Made by a program: the position numbers and the translations under genes. DNA of 64,000 bases from Pyrocephalus nanus (taxonomy: Eukaryota > Chordata > Aves > Passeriformes > Tyrannidae): contig CM076267.1 in assembly GCA_038380795.1 (NCBI GenBank), positions 36,270,232-36,334,231 of the forward strand, given 5' to 3'. Below the pieces are notes generated by a model, which worked only from the letters and a program-made list of their open reading frames with translations, searched no databases and had not been told where the DNA came from. Below are positions 10,539 to 21,312 of this stretch, in pieces (within the stretch, counting starts at the first letter, position 1; every line of letters starts with the position of its first letter).

Positions 10539-13430
10539 CCTGCTGCAAACTGCCTGTGCACCCACAATGAGCCCCCCCTGCCCTCTTCCAGCCTCCTTTC
10601 TCCCTGTTTTTGCCGTGTTCCTGGACTGGCAGGGTGGCTGTGCAGAAAAACCAGTGTGGGCTCCCTGGGGCCTGCTGGCAGTCGGTCTCCAGTGCCGTTA
10701 TCTGCATATCATGATTAATGAGTGTCCCCAGGGCAGGCAGGTTATGAAAGAAGCCCCATTATCCTGCCCCTTGCTGCCTCCCTGACGTCAATGTGACGTG
10801 GGAGGGAAGGCTTTGGGTGCAACCAGAAAAAAACAAACCCGATGAAAGGGTGGAGCAAGAGGCAAGAAGAGATGAAGGGAGATTGTCTTATCACCCAGAG
10901 CTGGCAGCTGGAGCGAATTTCCTCTCCCCGGTGCAGACTCTGCAGCGTGGGTGATGTTCTCCCATCACTCAGGTCCCGTGGATCGTGGGCACTGGGGTGG
11001 CTGCAGGAGAGGGGGGTCAGCGGGCAGGTGCTGCACCAGGTCTGGGGGTCCCCTCGCTCAGGTCTGATTTCCATCACACAGGGATGAGGTGACACCACGT
11101 ACCTTTTACCACAACCTCCTGACGTGTGTTGGTTGTTTTTTTTTATCCTTGGTGTTCCCAGTGATTGCTGAATGCAGGTGACACGGCCTGGAAGAAACCC
11201 CCTCACTGTGCTGACTAGTGCTCAGCTGGTGACTGTTGGGATGTCCCCAGGGTCACAGATGTGAGCTGGAGGCTGTGGCCAAACACCCACTGAGTGGTGG
11301 AGATGGAGAGGCTGGGAGGGGAGGGGAAGAGGCAGCCTCTCAAACACGGTGGCAGTGTCAGGCAGCTGGGATGCTCTCCTTGCTCCTGTTTGGGAATATC
11401 AGCCTCGTGTCTGGAGCGAGTCAGACACCGTGATGGCACTTTTGCTCCGTCCATTCCTCGGTCTCCCAGTGATCCCGGTGTTGTGGGACACAAGCAACGA
11501 TCCCTCCCAAGCCGAGGGCAGTTGCAGCCCTGGCACTGCAGCCCCGAGGGAAGGGGATGCAGCTTCCAGCACAGGAGCTGTGATCCTCCAGCCTGGAGCC
11601 CGTGCGAGATAAGCAGCGGCTCCACGAGCACTCTGTGCCCTGCCAGGTACACGGCCACCCTGCCACCTGGCACTGCTCCCGGTGCAGTGCCTGGGAAACC
11701 GATAAGACGGATAACTGCAGGAGCCGGACCATTGCACACCCCTCCCTTCTGGAAGCACTGCAGGAGCCCATCAAAGGGCAGTGGGGAGTGGAGCGGAACA
11801 CGGCGAGGCCGTGGTGGGACCAGGCTCACCGTGCTTGGCTGCTCTGCCCTGCTCTGGGCACAGGGAGCGTTGGAGCGCTCCGGTGGAGTGGGAGCCAGGC
11901 GGGCTCCCTGACAGCCTGCGGGTTTCCTGCCAGCCTCCCGTGACCGCTTTCCAAGCCCGGTGTGTCTTTCAGCAGGACGTGCAGTTTCACCACCTGCTCG
12001 TTCAGGCCCCTGGTTGCCACGTTACCTATTTGTCAGAGTGCCTCTTTGACTCTCCGAAATGTGCCTGTCCGGCTCCTCTGGCATCCGGCAAGCTGCTGCA
12101 TGCCTCGTGTGCTCTCCAGATTTGGGTTCCTCCTTGGAAAGCGGCCACATTGCCAGCTATTTTTGGAACAGAGGCATCTATTGTCTCGGGCTGTTCCCTG
12201 CTGGGTTCAGCTCCTAGCTCCCCAGGGCCCCCCAGAACCCTCTCCCTTCCTGAGGCAGCACTTCTGGGTTGCCCAAGACACCTCCAGTGCCTGGCACTAC
12301 TACAGCCCCTCAAGGCCTGGCAGAGCCCCTGCCACATTTTGGAGATGCCCTGAGCCCACATCTGCTCCATGAGTCATCAAGGGGGTCCAGAAGCGAGGTG
12401 GAGCAGGGTATGTGAGGTGCCCACCTCCATTCTGGTGTGATCCTGCTGTGATCCTGCAAGCCAGCCACGCACAGGGAAGGACCTGGACCCCACCTCCCCA
12501 GGCTGAAGCCAGGTATGGATCTGAGTGGCTAGGTCTCCAAACAGGATGGGCGGCAGATGGATTTTGGGGTCAGCCCCTGCATTAGCCAACACAGAGACTG
12601 ATTTCCAGGCAGGCTGGATGCTCTTGGCAGGTTGGAGTTGGAAGCTCCTCTGCAGTCCTTGGACTGTCCTTCCTTCTCCCGCTCCACAGAGAAGGAGCTC
12701 GGAACTGGGCTAAGTTTTGCAGCCAGAGTGTCCACAGAAAGACTGGGCTGGTGCTCCCCCAGCTCAGAACCGCCTTCAACCAAAAGCTACCCCTCTTAGA
12801 TTCCATGGAGACTTTGGGTTCCCTTTGCTGCGCATTTATTTGTGACTCTTCCAGAATTTAAAAAAAAAATAAATAAATCAAAACCTCACCAATTTTCAGC
12901 TGTGTCTGTTTACAGAAGAGAGCAGGGGAAGGGCGAGGACGGGACAGAGCTATTTCAGCCTGAATCCACCTGCACTGACAATTCCCCACCCAGCCCCGAC
13001 CACCGCTGGGTTTGTGGGGCGGCCCGGCCAGGAAAATCCCTGGTGTGGCCCCTGCTCGTGGCGTGGGGGATTCAGCACGAGCTGCTCCTCTGGACACTGC
13101 CCCTTGGGCCAGGGGAACAAACAGCTCCTTCCCACCCCCCGGCCCGCTCCCTGCAGTCAGCTCCACGCCTCGGGAACAGTGAGCTGGGCGCCCATGGCCC
13201 CTCAGTGTGCTGGAGAAGCTCCGTGCAATCTGTTGACTTCGGGACATATGCTGTGTTGATGCTGCCTGGAGTCTTGCTGCCTCTAATAACTTTGGGTGTA
13301 ATTTTCTCTGGTTTGGTGCCTGGGGCAACCCACTGACAGCTGTGGAAATGGGCTTCCAAGGGGGGTGCAAAATGCCTGGGTTCCTCTGCAACTCCTTTGC
13401 TGCTGCTGTAGGAAACGGCACGTGCTTTCC
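10539..13430. other. G+C-rich stretch without a supported gene
   Basis: Several long frames overlap each other on both strands: 11215-11829 minus (204 codons), 11294-11911 plus (205), 11781-12353 plus (190) and 12858-13520 minus (220). None shows a domain, signal peptide or a conserved-looking block, and they are mutually exclusive in places. The composition (few TA-containing stops) explains them better than coding does. A spliced exon within this stretch cannot be excluded by eye. Confidence 0.5.
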
Positions 13431-13540
13431 CTGGGGCACAGATCCTCTGTGCTCCCCCTGGGACACAGACCCTCCGTGCTCCCCCTGGGACACAGACCCT
13501 CCGTGCTCCCCCTGGGACACAGACCCTCCGTGGGGAAGCA
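13431..13540 (+). repeat. 27-bp minisatellite, about four copies
   Basis: The unit is CTCCCCCTGGGACACAGACC followed by CTCCGTG. The first copy is diverged (GGCACAGATCCTCTG) and the next ones are near-identical. As 27 is divisible by three, the minus strand reads as a repeated VCVPGGARR nonapeptide, which I treat as an artefact of the repeat. Confidence 0.92.
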
Positions 13541-13694
13541 GAGGAGGGACACGGGACCTCCATCTCCCACCTCAGGTGAAGTGTTTGTGCCGTGGTGTTT
13601 CCTGGGAGCCAGGTAGAGCTGCCTCCCACAGAACCGGCTTGTCAATGTACATATTAGAGTATATTTACGATGTAAATTAATAAGTGCCATCTGC
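13541..13694. other. Spacer turning A+T-rich
   Basis: G+C-rich sequence gives way at about 13620 to A+T-rich sequence (TATTAGAGTATATTTACG) leading into the hairpin below. Confidence 0.5.
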
Positions 13695-13765
13695 TTACCT
13701 CTGGTGTTATGAGAATGTTGTCTTGTGACTGGCTACAAACAAGACAACATTGAAGAGGTAACACC
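13695..13765. other. Perfect 12-bp inverted repeat / hairpin, pre-miRNA-like
   Basis: AATGTTGTCTTG at 13714-13725 is followed after a 14-base loop (13726-13739) by its exact reverse complement CAAGACAACATT at 13740-13751. The stem can be extended below a bulge in two alternative ways: TTACCTCT (13695-13702) with AGAGGTAA (13754-13761), or GGTGTTA (13703-13709) with TAACACC (13759-13765). The whole is about 70 bases, similar in size to an animal pre-miRNA, but neither arm matches a microRNA I can recall, and the internal loop is large. It could also be a DNA-transposon remnant or a chance palindrome. Confidence 0.45.
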
Positions 13766-16229
13766 TGCTAGTACATATTTCTGCCATTTATTTTCAAACA
13801 TTAGGGGGTTATTCTGGGTGGGAGGAATAGGTACTGTCTCCTCTCGCTGTGCATTAAGTGCTAATGAGTGTGTGGATTGCCAGGCGATATCCCTGAGGAA
13901 TCAGTAAGGATGGAGCAAACAGCATCCAAGGGCAGAGGAACCTCAGCAAGGACTCTGTACCTCTGCACCTTGTCCTCAGCTGATGAAGACTTAAGGGGAT
14001 GTTCAGCTGGTGAAAAGCTGTTGCTTGTCAAATGTAGAGCTCGCTGCAGGTGTATATTGATTCCAGGCAAAAGGGCCCTAGAGGTGAAAAAAGAAAGAGA
14101 AAGGTCTGTCAAAAAAACGTCCCACTTCAGCCTTCGGGGATGGGACAGTCTGGATTTTAATTTCAAAATCAGAACCTGCTTTTGAAATGGAAATTATTCT
14201 GATGCTGAGGAAGAGAGGAAATCTTTCCCTTTTAGCAAAAGAAAATGGTTTGCTTGGCCTCAGATACATTTCCCTCCCCCTTCCCCCCAAGTTTTCCCAG
14301 AACAGAAATAAAATATGAAGAAGCAGAGAGTAGATGAAAAACTGGGATCCTCACAGAGTTCCAGCTCTCATTTCCACTCAGATGTTCCGGAGCTGACATC
14401 CATCCTGCTCTCATCCCTCTCCACTCAGATGTTCTGGTGGTGACCAGTTTTTATTTGATGCTGCCTGAAGCACCTTGTGGTGAACGAGCAGGAGCCTTTT
14501 CCGCTCAGAAAAGCTCCGTGGTGGAAGGGAGAGCAGCTGAACTGCTCCTCCTGGGCAGTAAGTAATGCTGATTGTCCCACTTTTTTTGCATCCTGCATAG
14601 ATCTGGGGGTGCAGGATGGGGTTTCCAAAGCAGAGCAAGGATGCTGGGAGAAGGGGTGGGCAGACCCTCCTGATGAGCTTGAGCCAGGTGGGATTTACAG
14701 AGGAGAGGGCTTTTCTAACAAAGGGACAAGGGGAGAAAACTGAGGATGGGGATGTTGGAAACTTTCATGGCAGGAGCCAATGAGGAATGAAGAAATTCAG
14801 AGATGATCCTGCAAAGAGATCCAGACAGGGATGAGTGTCCTGTTGTCAAGAGTAGGAGCTTTCAATATGACCCTGAACTCTGGAGAGGGGAATTTGGAGC
14901 CTAGGGCAGTCTCCAGGTGCATTCTTGGGGAGGATGGGGAAGCCTGAGCAAGCAAGCCATGAGGAACTTCAGAGACATTTCTCCTGACACCAGTTGAGTG
15001 AGTTTTCTCACAACAGTTATTTTTGAGAGTTTTTTTATCAACTTTACTAAACAAACCTGATGGTCCCCCCTTCCTCTGCCACAGACCTGCAGGGAGCCAG
15101 TTTTATGGGGTGCACCACAGCAAGGATCTTCTCACCCCAGGTCCACAGCCATCCTTGGCTCGGGAGCAGGACTTATACACTTAATCTTCATTTTAGAAAG
15201 GATTTTTACAATGAAAAGACATTTTCCCCATCTGACTGATTTCTGAGTAATTCTAAGCACAGGGGCAATGGTGGGCTGGCACAGGGATACCCTTCAGTGT
15301 GGAGGCTACTGTGTTTCTGGGGCAAAGCAGAGGAGGCTGAAGTTTGGAGCGTCCCCAGGGTGCTCACACTTGCTGTCACCCATCCTGGACATCCCTCCCT
15401 GCTGCCCTATCTCACCCATGGCCCTTGCTGGAGGGGAAGGGGGGCACATGTCTTAGGTGAAGCCTTTCCTGCAGTGGAAACTGTGGGATGGGGAGGGAGA
15501 AGGTTGCTGGGGGCAGCCACTGGCACGACCTGCACCGAGGGATGTTTTGCACCTGGTGCTGCTGTGGGGGATGCTGGGGAGCAGGGAGGTGCTGGGGAGC
15601 AGGGAGGGACACCCAGCAGGGAGGTTGGCACAGCACGTGCTGGTGGTGGTGGAGCAGTGGGTGGTGGTGCTCCTCATTCCCAGGGCTGGGCAGCTGCCAG
15701 AAGAGGGCTGACCACAGCTGGATTTCCTGGTAAAAATAACTCTGTGGCATAAACTTCCACAGCAGGAAGGGTAGAGAGCAGCTGGGGTTTGACTCCCTCC
15801 TGCCACCACACCAGCAAACATCTGCCCTGGCCAGGGGGAATCAGCAGAGGACGGGGCAAGGGGGGAATGTCTCTGGTTGACACTGGTAAAAACCAGGGGG
15901 AATTTCTGGGGAGCTGGGTAAAGAACAAATACTAGACTAAACTGGTTCCCAGAGCACCTCTGGCCCTCTCACTCAGAAGAGCAGCGATGGTGAAAGAGGA
16001 AAAAAAGAGAGGAGGCGAGGAGCGTTGCAGAGAGGAGTGGGGGAAGCTGACTGGCTTTGCCCCGGGCAGTGATGCTGTTTGATTTTGTGGTATTTCTTTT
16101 GTTTTCCCTGCATCCCAGCAGGACGGGGCTGGGCTGCCTGTGTGGCGTTGGCCCGAGCCCGTTTGCTTTGCCAGGGCGTGGTGGGAGCTGCTTTCCCAGC
16201 CCAGCCCAGGCTGGAGACCGATGCCCCTC
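13766..16229. other. Spacer between hairpin and CpG island
   Basis: Mixed composition. A short degenerate tandem GAGCAGGGAGGTGCTGGG (about 2-3 copies) lies at 15583-15640. Frames at 15297-15821 overlap on both strands around that tandem and are not convincing. Confidence 0.5.
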
Positions 16230-16860
16230 TCGCCCACAGGAGCCGGCTGCTGCAGCAACTCCCTACGCGCAGGGAGGCTCCGAGCCGCGGGGTGGCAAAG
16301 GAGGACCTGCACGTCCCAGGCTGGCATTTCCACCTTCCTAGCGAGGCTTTCCCGTGCATGGTGCTGGCTGTGCTTCTCCGCCCCCAAACCTCCTCGTGGT
16401 CCCGGCCGGCAGCCGGGGGATGCGGCCGCTGTGTCGCAGGGGATGCTCTCGGTCAGGAGGTGACCGTGGAGCCGCCTTGCCAGGCAGGGAGGGCCCGTGC
16501 CCTGGCGAGACGAGGGCACCACGAGCACACCGCACACTCGCCACCTCCTTCTCCACGGAATGGGGTGGCAACGCTGTCCCCGCTCGCTGCTTCCCGGGTC
16601 GGGCCAGCGGTTGGTTCCTTCACCCTGACAAGGCTCTCGTGGCAGCGCTGGGAGGAGAAGCCGGTAATTTTCCACTATCCCCGGCGTCGGGAGGCAGCGG
16701 GCGAGCGCTGCAAACCTGGCCGGGCTCCACGGCGGGTTCACACCTATTGCTTTCGCAAGACGTGCGGTGATAAAACCCCGAAAGGCAAAGAAAGGCCATT
16801 GCTCTGATTCACTTAACGTGCCGCAAACCGCCTTGCTTTGTTCCCTCTCCTCTCGCTTTC
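16230..16860. promoter_or_regulatory. CpG island
   Basis: Counting by eye gives about 52 CpG dinucleotides in 16261-16860, close to the number expected from base composition. Most of the window is clearly CpG-depleted. The sequence is G+C-rich, not repetitive, and has GCGG/CCGCC-type motifs. CpG islands of this size often mark vertebrate promoters. Opposed long frames of 242 codons (16079-16807 plus) and 269 codons (15932-16741 minus) cross it but have no domains, so the transcript and its direction, if any, are unknown. Confidence 0.6.
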
Positions 16861-18042
16861 TCTTCTTCCCCCATTTTGGGAGAGCAGAGGGGGGATATTT
16901 CGGGTTCCCAGGCTATTTCGGGCAGTCACAGCGTTGGTGACTCAGGTACCCCGACGCTGCCACCCTGCTCCTGTCCCAGCACTCCCAGCCAGCCCAGGAT
17001 CTGCATATTGGCTGTGACACCTCCTAACTGCTCAAGATAGATCACTTCAGAAAAAACCTTCCATATGGTCCACAGGATTTATTTTTTTTTCATGTATTTC
17101 TTCTCCCCCTTGCTTCTACAACTGTTACAGGGAGAGATATTTTTCCCCGTTTGACATAGATATAATCTTCTTCTGATACACAAATGCCAGATGGCACCAC
17201 AAAAAAAGATAATAAATGTGTCTGCAGCCTTCGACTGTTAAGTCTGGGAACCTGGAAATGGCTGTTGGAGGAGCTGGGAGTGGCTGGGTTTGGGGTTGTT
17301 TTTCCGCGGGGGGTGGGGAGGGGACACGGAACATTTCATCGAAGGTGCTTTGGGGAACCTGGGAATGCTTTGTGTCCACCCCATTCGCAATCCCTGCCAG
17401 GCATTCCGGCCTGGCATTTGCATTGCTGTCGGTGACGAGCAAACCCAAGGAAACCCGGGCGGTGGAGGGATGTTGTTCTCAAATCTACCTCTGGGAAGAG
17501 ACTCTGAGACACAACGAGCAGCAGGGAAAGCAAATTCCAGAAACACGATGTTCCTGATGGGCATCTTATGGCTGGGTTTGGACTGCCTTTGGATGGGTGT
17601 TCAAATCCCCTGGGAACAGTGCTGTGAGCACAGTCCCTCCTGCTACAAGGCAGGTTAGGACCATATTACTGTATGTAAATGTTGCTTAGCACTAATCTGC
17701 TAAAAAGCTTTCTCTAATTACTGGGATGAAAAATGACTGTTGTCTTTCTTTGTGCTCTGGGATAGCCTTGGAAACACGGTCTGTCACCGCAGCAAGGAAT
17801 TTCCTCCCCAAACCTTTGTTTAATAAACAAATACAAGAGCAATCAGGTTGCAAAGCACTTTCCTGGAAAAGGGCAGATGACTTTTTTCTCTGCTCCAGCT
17901 GCTGGGATTTCTCCACTCTGGGCTTCCCTTCTTCCCAACTGTCCATGGGGATGCAGGCAGGGATCAGGCAGGGCCCAGAATCCTGAGCTGGACTCACAAG
18001 GAATCCATCATGGCTAGGCACTCACGTTGGGCAAGGACCTCC
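16861..18042. other. Spacer downstream of the CpG island
   Basis: A pyrimidine-rich stretch around 16845-16875 ends the island. The rest is mixed sequence with frames of up to 122 codons and no recognised feature. Confidence 0.5.
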
Positions 18043-18352
18043 TAAAAGGAGGGTGGAGCCAGGTGAGGGTCAACCCCTTCTCCCAGAGAACAGAGGAGAG
18101 GACAAGGGGAAATGGCCTCAAACTGTGCCAGGGGAGGTTCAGGTCAAATACTGGGAAAGATTTCTTCAGGGAAATGAAGGTCATTGCAAGGAGCTGCCCG
18201 GGGCAGCAGGGGAGTCACCACCCCTGGAAGTGTCCAGATCATGAGTGGATGTGGCACTTGGGGACATGGTTTAGTGGGAAACACAGTGGTGCTGGGTTAA
18301 TGGTTGGACACAATGATCTAAGAGACCTTTTCCAACATTAATAATTCTGTGA
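18043..18352 (+). repeat. CR1 LINE 3' end, second subfamily type, sense
   Basis: Matches the CR1 variant whose 3' UTR reads GACAAGGGGAAATGGCCTCA, TGCCAGGGGAGGTTCAGG, GGGCAGCAGGGGAGTCACCA, GTGGCACTTGGGGACATGG, TTAATGGTTGGACACAATG and CTTTTCCAACATTAATAATT, ending in an octamer-like TCTGTGA. It differs from the 'ccaacccaaacc' group and shares its type with the copy at 53228-53384. It is 5'-truncated with no intact coding sequence. Confidence 0.92.
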
Positions 18353-19490
18353 AAGTGCCCCCTGCCTGCACTGAGTACGGGTTGGACCAGAGCTCCCTCC
18401 TGGCCAAAATGTCACTGCTGGTGGCCACAAATCCATGGTGGAGGGTACTCCCAGCAGCGGTGGGAAAGGCTGCCCAACTCCTTGGCCGTCCCCCACAGCC
18501 CCATCAAGGAATTTTCCACAGCCTTTATTCGGATAACCGGTCACGCTGTCCCCAAACCAGCCGCTGGCCGGTGCTCGAGGTTGTGCAACCATTTTTTAAA
18601 AGCTTTACCATAAAATGCAAACTCCATGGGAGGCCAAAGGGCAGGAAAACCTGCTTGTGCATGAGGAAATGTAGCTGGGATTGCTTTTATTGTGCCTCAT
18701 CTGGAATAACTGCCCGTGCCGGCACATCTTCTCCAGAGCAAGGGTTTGGCCTGTGGTGGGGAGGTGGCACTGCAGGCACGTGCTGGTTATCATCCTGGAG
18801 GGCTCCTGCCCAACACATGTGAGAGGAAATGGATAAAGCACCAGATGGGCATTGACTGCTTCCCTCTAAATTCTTGATGCCCATCTCTTTCCCGATAGTT
18901 TTCCAGGAAGCCCTTGAGCCGCTTTCCAGCTTTATTTTTAATGGAAAAGTGGGAGATTGCCACAAATAGCATTTTTCCAGCCTCTGGGCACATAAGGCAG
19001 GGAGGAAATATTTGCTGGCTGACCTGCAGCCTGGGCTTTTCCGGAGGCAGCTGACAAGGTTTGCCAAGGAGACCTTGGGCAGATGTGCTGCTGACTCAGG
19101 GAACATCAGACTGTGGGTGTTTGATGTGAGCTTGCAGGGCACTGCTGCCCATCCTGAGCCCCTGCAGGGTTAAAGAACAGAGAATACACTGGGCAAATGT
19201 GTGTATTTCTATCAGCTGAAGAGCTGTTGAGGCAGCAAAGCCATTATTAGATTTGTCCCCAACACTTATCAAGTTTCTGTGTGTCTCTGAGATGTTCCTG
19301 CCACTCCTCGCTGCATCTGTGGACATGTCAGCTCCACTAAGGCATTGCCAATTATCCCCTCACCTGCCACAGAAGGTGGCCTCAAATAGGTTTTTTTAAC
19401 TTCTTGGGAGCAAAAAGAAGAAGGAGAAAAGAGGCAGCTCAGCAGTTCTGTATTTTAAATGGTGTTTCATCTCAGGAAGCTGCAGGAGAG
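18353..19490. other. Spacer, nothing recognised
   Basis: Unique-looking sequence with frames of up to 157 codons on both strands and no domain signal. Confidence 0.5.
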
Positions 19491-19533
19491 CACACACACA
19501 CACACACACACACAGACACACACACACACACAC
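19491..19533 (+). repeat. (CA)n microsatellite
   Basis: CA dinucleotides run for 43 bases with one CAGA interruption near 19515. The antisense frame reads as Val-Cys repeats. Confidence 0.97.
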
Positions 19534-19722
19534 GTGTCCGTGCTCACACGTGGGCTGGTGATGCTCCATCACACCTCCCTGCCCCATCCTTGACATTCCT
19601 TCTTGGGCTCTAGGGAGAGTTTTGCAGCAGAACAAGAAACAGATAAATCTGGGACCCTTTTCTTTTCTGGCTCTTTTCTCAGTGACTCTGGCAGTCTGGA
19701 GATGCTCCCCACAAAATCCATG

Positions 19723-20132
19723 ATGGGGAAAGATGGGGAAGGGAATGGGGTTGGGGATGGGGATATGGATGGAGATGGGGATGGAGATGGAGATGTAAAT
19801 GGAGAGGGAGATGGAGATGGGGCCAGGGATAGGCAAGTGGATGGAGGTGAGAATACAGATAGGTTTAGGGATAGAGATGAGATTAGAAATAGGTTTAGGG
19901 ATGGGGATGGAGATGGAAATGAAGATGAGGAGAGGGACAGGGATGAGGATGGATGGGGAAGGGAATGGGGTTGGGGATGGGAGTATGGATGGACATGGGG
20001 ATGGAGATGGAAATGGAGATGGAAATGGGGAGGGAGATGGGGTTGGGAATAGAAATGGGGAAGGAGACGAATATGGGGATGAGACTGGGGATGGAGATTG
20101 GGATGGATGAGCAAGGGGATGAGGATGGATGG
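19723..20132 (+). repeat. Degenerate GGAGAT/GGGGAT hexamer minisatellite
   Basis: Purine-rich, about 410 bases of six-base units (GGGGAT, GGAGAT, GGAAAT and variants), with occasional longer interruptions. Part of the array is repeated at larger scale: GGGAAGGGAATGGGGTTGGG occurs at about 19735 and again at about 19955, suggesting an internal duplication of about 220 bases. Frames on both strands (Gly/Asp/Glu/Met-rich, or Pro/Ser/Ile-rich) are artefacts. Confidence 0.92.
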
Positions 20133-20380
20133 GATTGGAGCTGCAAACTGGGCTGGCAGTGGGACACAGAAGTGTGACTGCAGGAGCTGGGGGAACACAG
20201 CTCAGTTCCCAGCTCTGCTGCACTTCCCACACGGCCCCAGCAAACCCCTGTGCTGCACATCCCTGGCCCTGCTCTCTGGGCACTGCCCTCCCCTGCAGTG
20301 TCATCGTACCTCGCAGGAGCTGTTTAAAGCCTGCAACAAACAAGCCTTGCAGAGATATTTGCTATAATTCCTGATTGTGT
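20133..20380. other. Short spacer
   Basis: G+C-rich unique sequence with no recognised feature. Confidence 0.5.
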
Positions 20381-20384
20381 GGAC

Positions 20385-20480
20385 TCCAGGGCGACCGATT
20401 ATCATATTTCCCTGTGATCAAAATGTTAGTGATTATCATAAAGGATGCTTCAGGCTTTGAGGCAGATACAGACTCTTTCA
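20385..20480. promoter_or_regulatory. A+T-rich block with duplicated GATTATCATA
   Basis: GATTATCATA occurs near 20396 and again near 20432, about 36 bases apart, in non-repetitive sequence with GTGATCAAAATG between them. The pattern resembles a compact enhancer-like block, with duplicated sites of a kind bound by homeodomain or GATA factors. Function is inference only; no conservation data are available. Confidence 0.25.
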
Positions 20481-20752
20481 ACAGCATTTATTTCTGAAGA
20501 ACCTTCATCTTTACTCTTTCTCGTGACAGCTGGGTTTTGAGTCATGAGCTGGTTGCAATTACTTTGCCTCTGTAATTCCATCTTTCCCACACTCTTCCTG
20601 GCTTCAGAGCCGCTGGAGGATGGTCACCTGTGTGGAGCTGTGCATGAAAATTGGATCCCAGCTGCAAGCAAGGCTAGGAGGAAGTGAACGTGGAATATTT
20701 CAATTTAAAGTGTGTTTATTGTGCATTCTGTCACTGATTTGATGTAAAAAAA

Positions 20753-20782
20753 ATTTGCATGCAAATGACAGCAGATTTGCAT
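20753..20782. promoter_or_regulatory. Triple POU octamer motif
   Basis: ATTTGCATGCAAAT at 20753-20766 is a perfect 14-base palindrome. It consists of the octamer ATTTGCAT overlapping its own complement ATGCAAAT. A third ATTTGCAT lies at 20775-20782. Octamers are the classical binding site of POU-domain (Oct) factors, and palindromic pairs can bind dimers. Binding here is inferred. Confidence 0.35.
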
Positions 20783-20838
20783 CTCCCCTTTCATTGACTG
20801 CAGATGTTGAAAAAAAAAATACATTTGAGGGTTTGGGC

Positions 20839-20865
20839 TTTTTTTTTTTTTTTTTTTTTTTTTTT
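20839..20865 (+). repeat. Poly(T) run, 27 bases
   Basis: An uninterrupted T tract. No adjoining retrocopy was recognised on the complementary strand, so it is listed only as a mononucleotide repeat. Confidence 0.95.
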
Positions 20866-21312
20866 AAGCTTTCAAAACATCTTAGAGGAGATTTTGGCGG
20901 CTGCTCTATTAACACATCCATGGAAATGTGCTGACCTCTCCTGAAAAGAGCAGGTTGATGCCAGGGCATGTGCACAGAGGTGTTTGCTGCGGGCTTGGCC
21001 TTCCTAAGGTTTCCAGCAGCATTTTGGAAAGATGTGTCCCTTGGATATGGAACTACGTCTCTTATAAAGAGGGATTTTTGCATGGAAACATGTAGAAGGA
21101 TTTTTCTGAGTAGTGTGAGAATTCTAGTTGGGTTTTGTAACTGTTATAACAGGTTAGGGGAAATCCTAAGGAGCCAGGAGGCAACCAGAGAGCTTTGGAG
21201 GCATCTTTTTCCATGGACAGTAGCGGGCACGGGGATCAAGGCAGCCCTGGAGCTGAAACTGGGCCTCTTCCCCTTGAACTGGGCAGGTGGCTGAGCACAT
21301 CTTTGGCAGGGC
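20866..21312. other. Spacer before the pentamer array
   Basis: Unique sequence; nothing recognised. Confidence 0.5.

Noticed and set aside
10742..12372. Cluster of 110-205-codon frames on both strands
   Set aside because: They overlap in conflicting frames and strands, with no family signature and no clear splice-site pattern.
13072..13690. Minus-strand frames with repeated VCVPGGARR or LCPRGSTEG
   Set aside because: They are two readings of the same 27-bp tandem repeat.
15932..16807. Opposed 269- and 242-codon frames in the CpG island
   Set aside because: Both strands are open because stop codons are rare in G+C-rich sequence; neither has a domain or conserved-looking block. A first exon in this island remains possible but cannot be read from frames alone.
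19396..20343. 315-codon minus-strand Pro/Ser/Ile-rich frame
   Set aside because: Produced by the hexamer minisatellite and the (CA)n tract.
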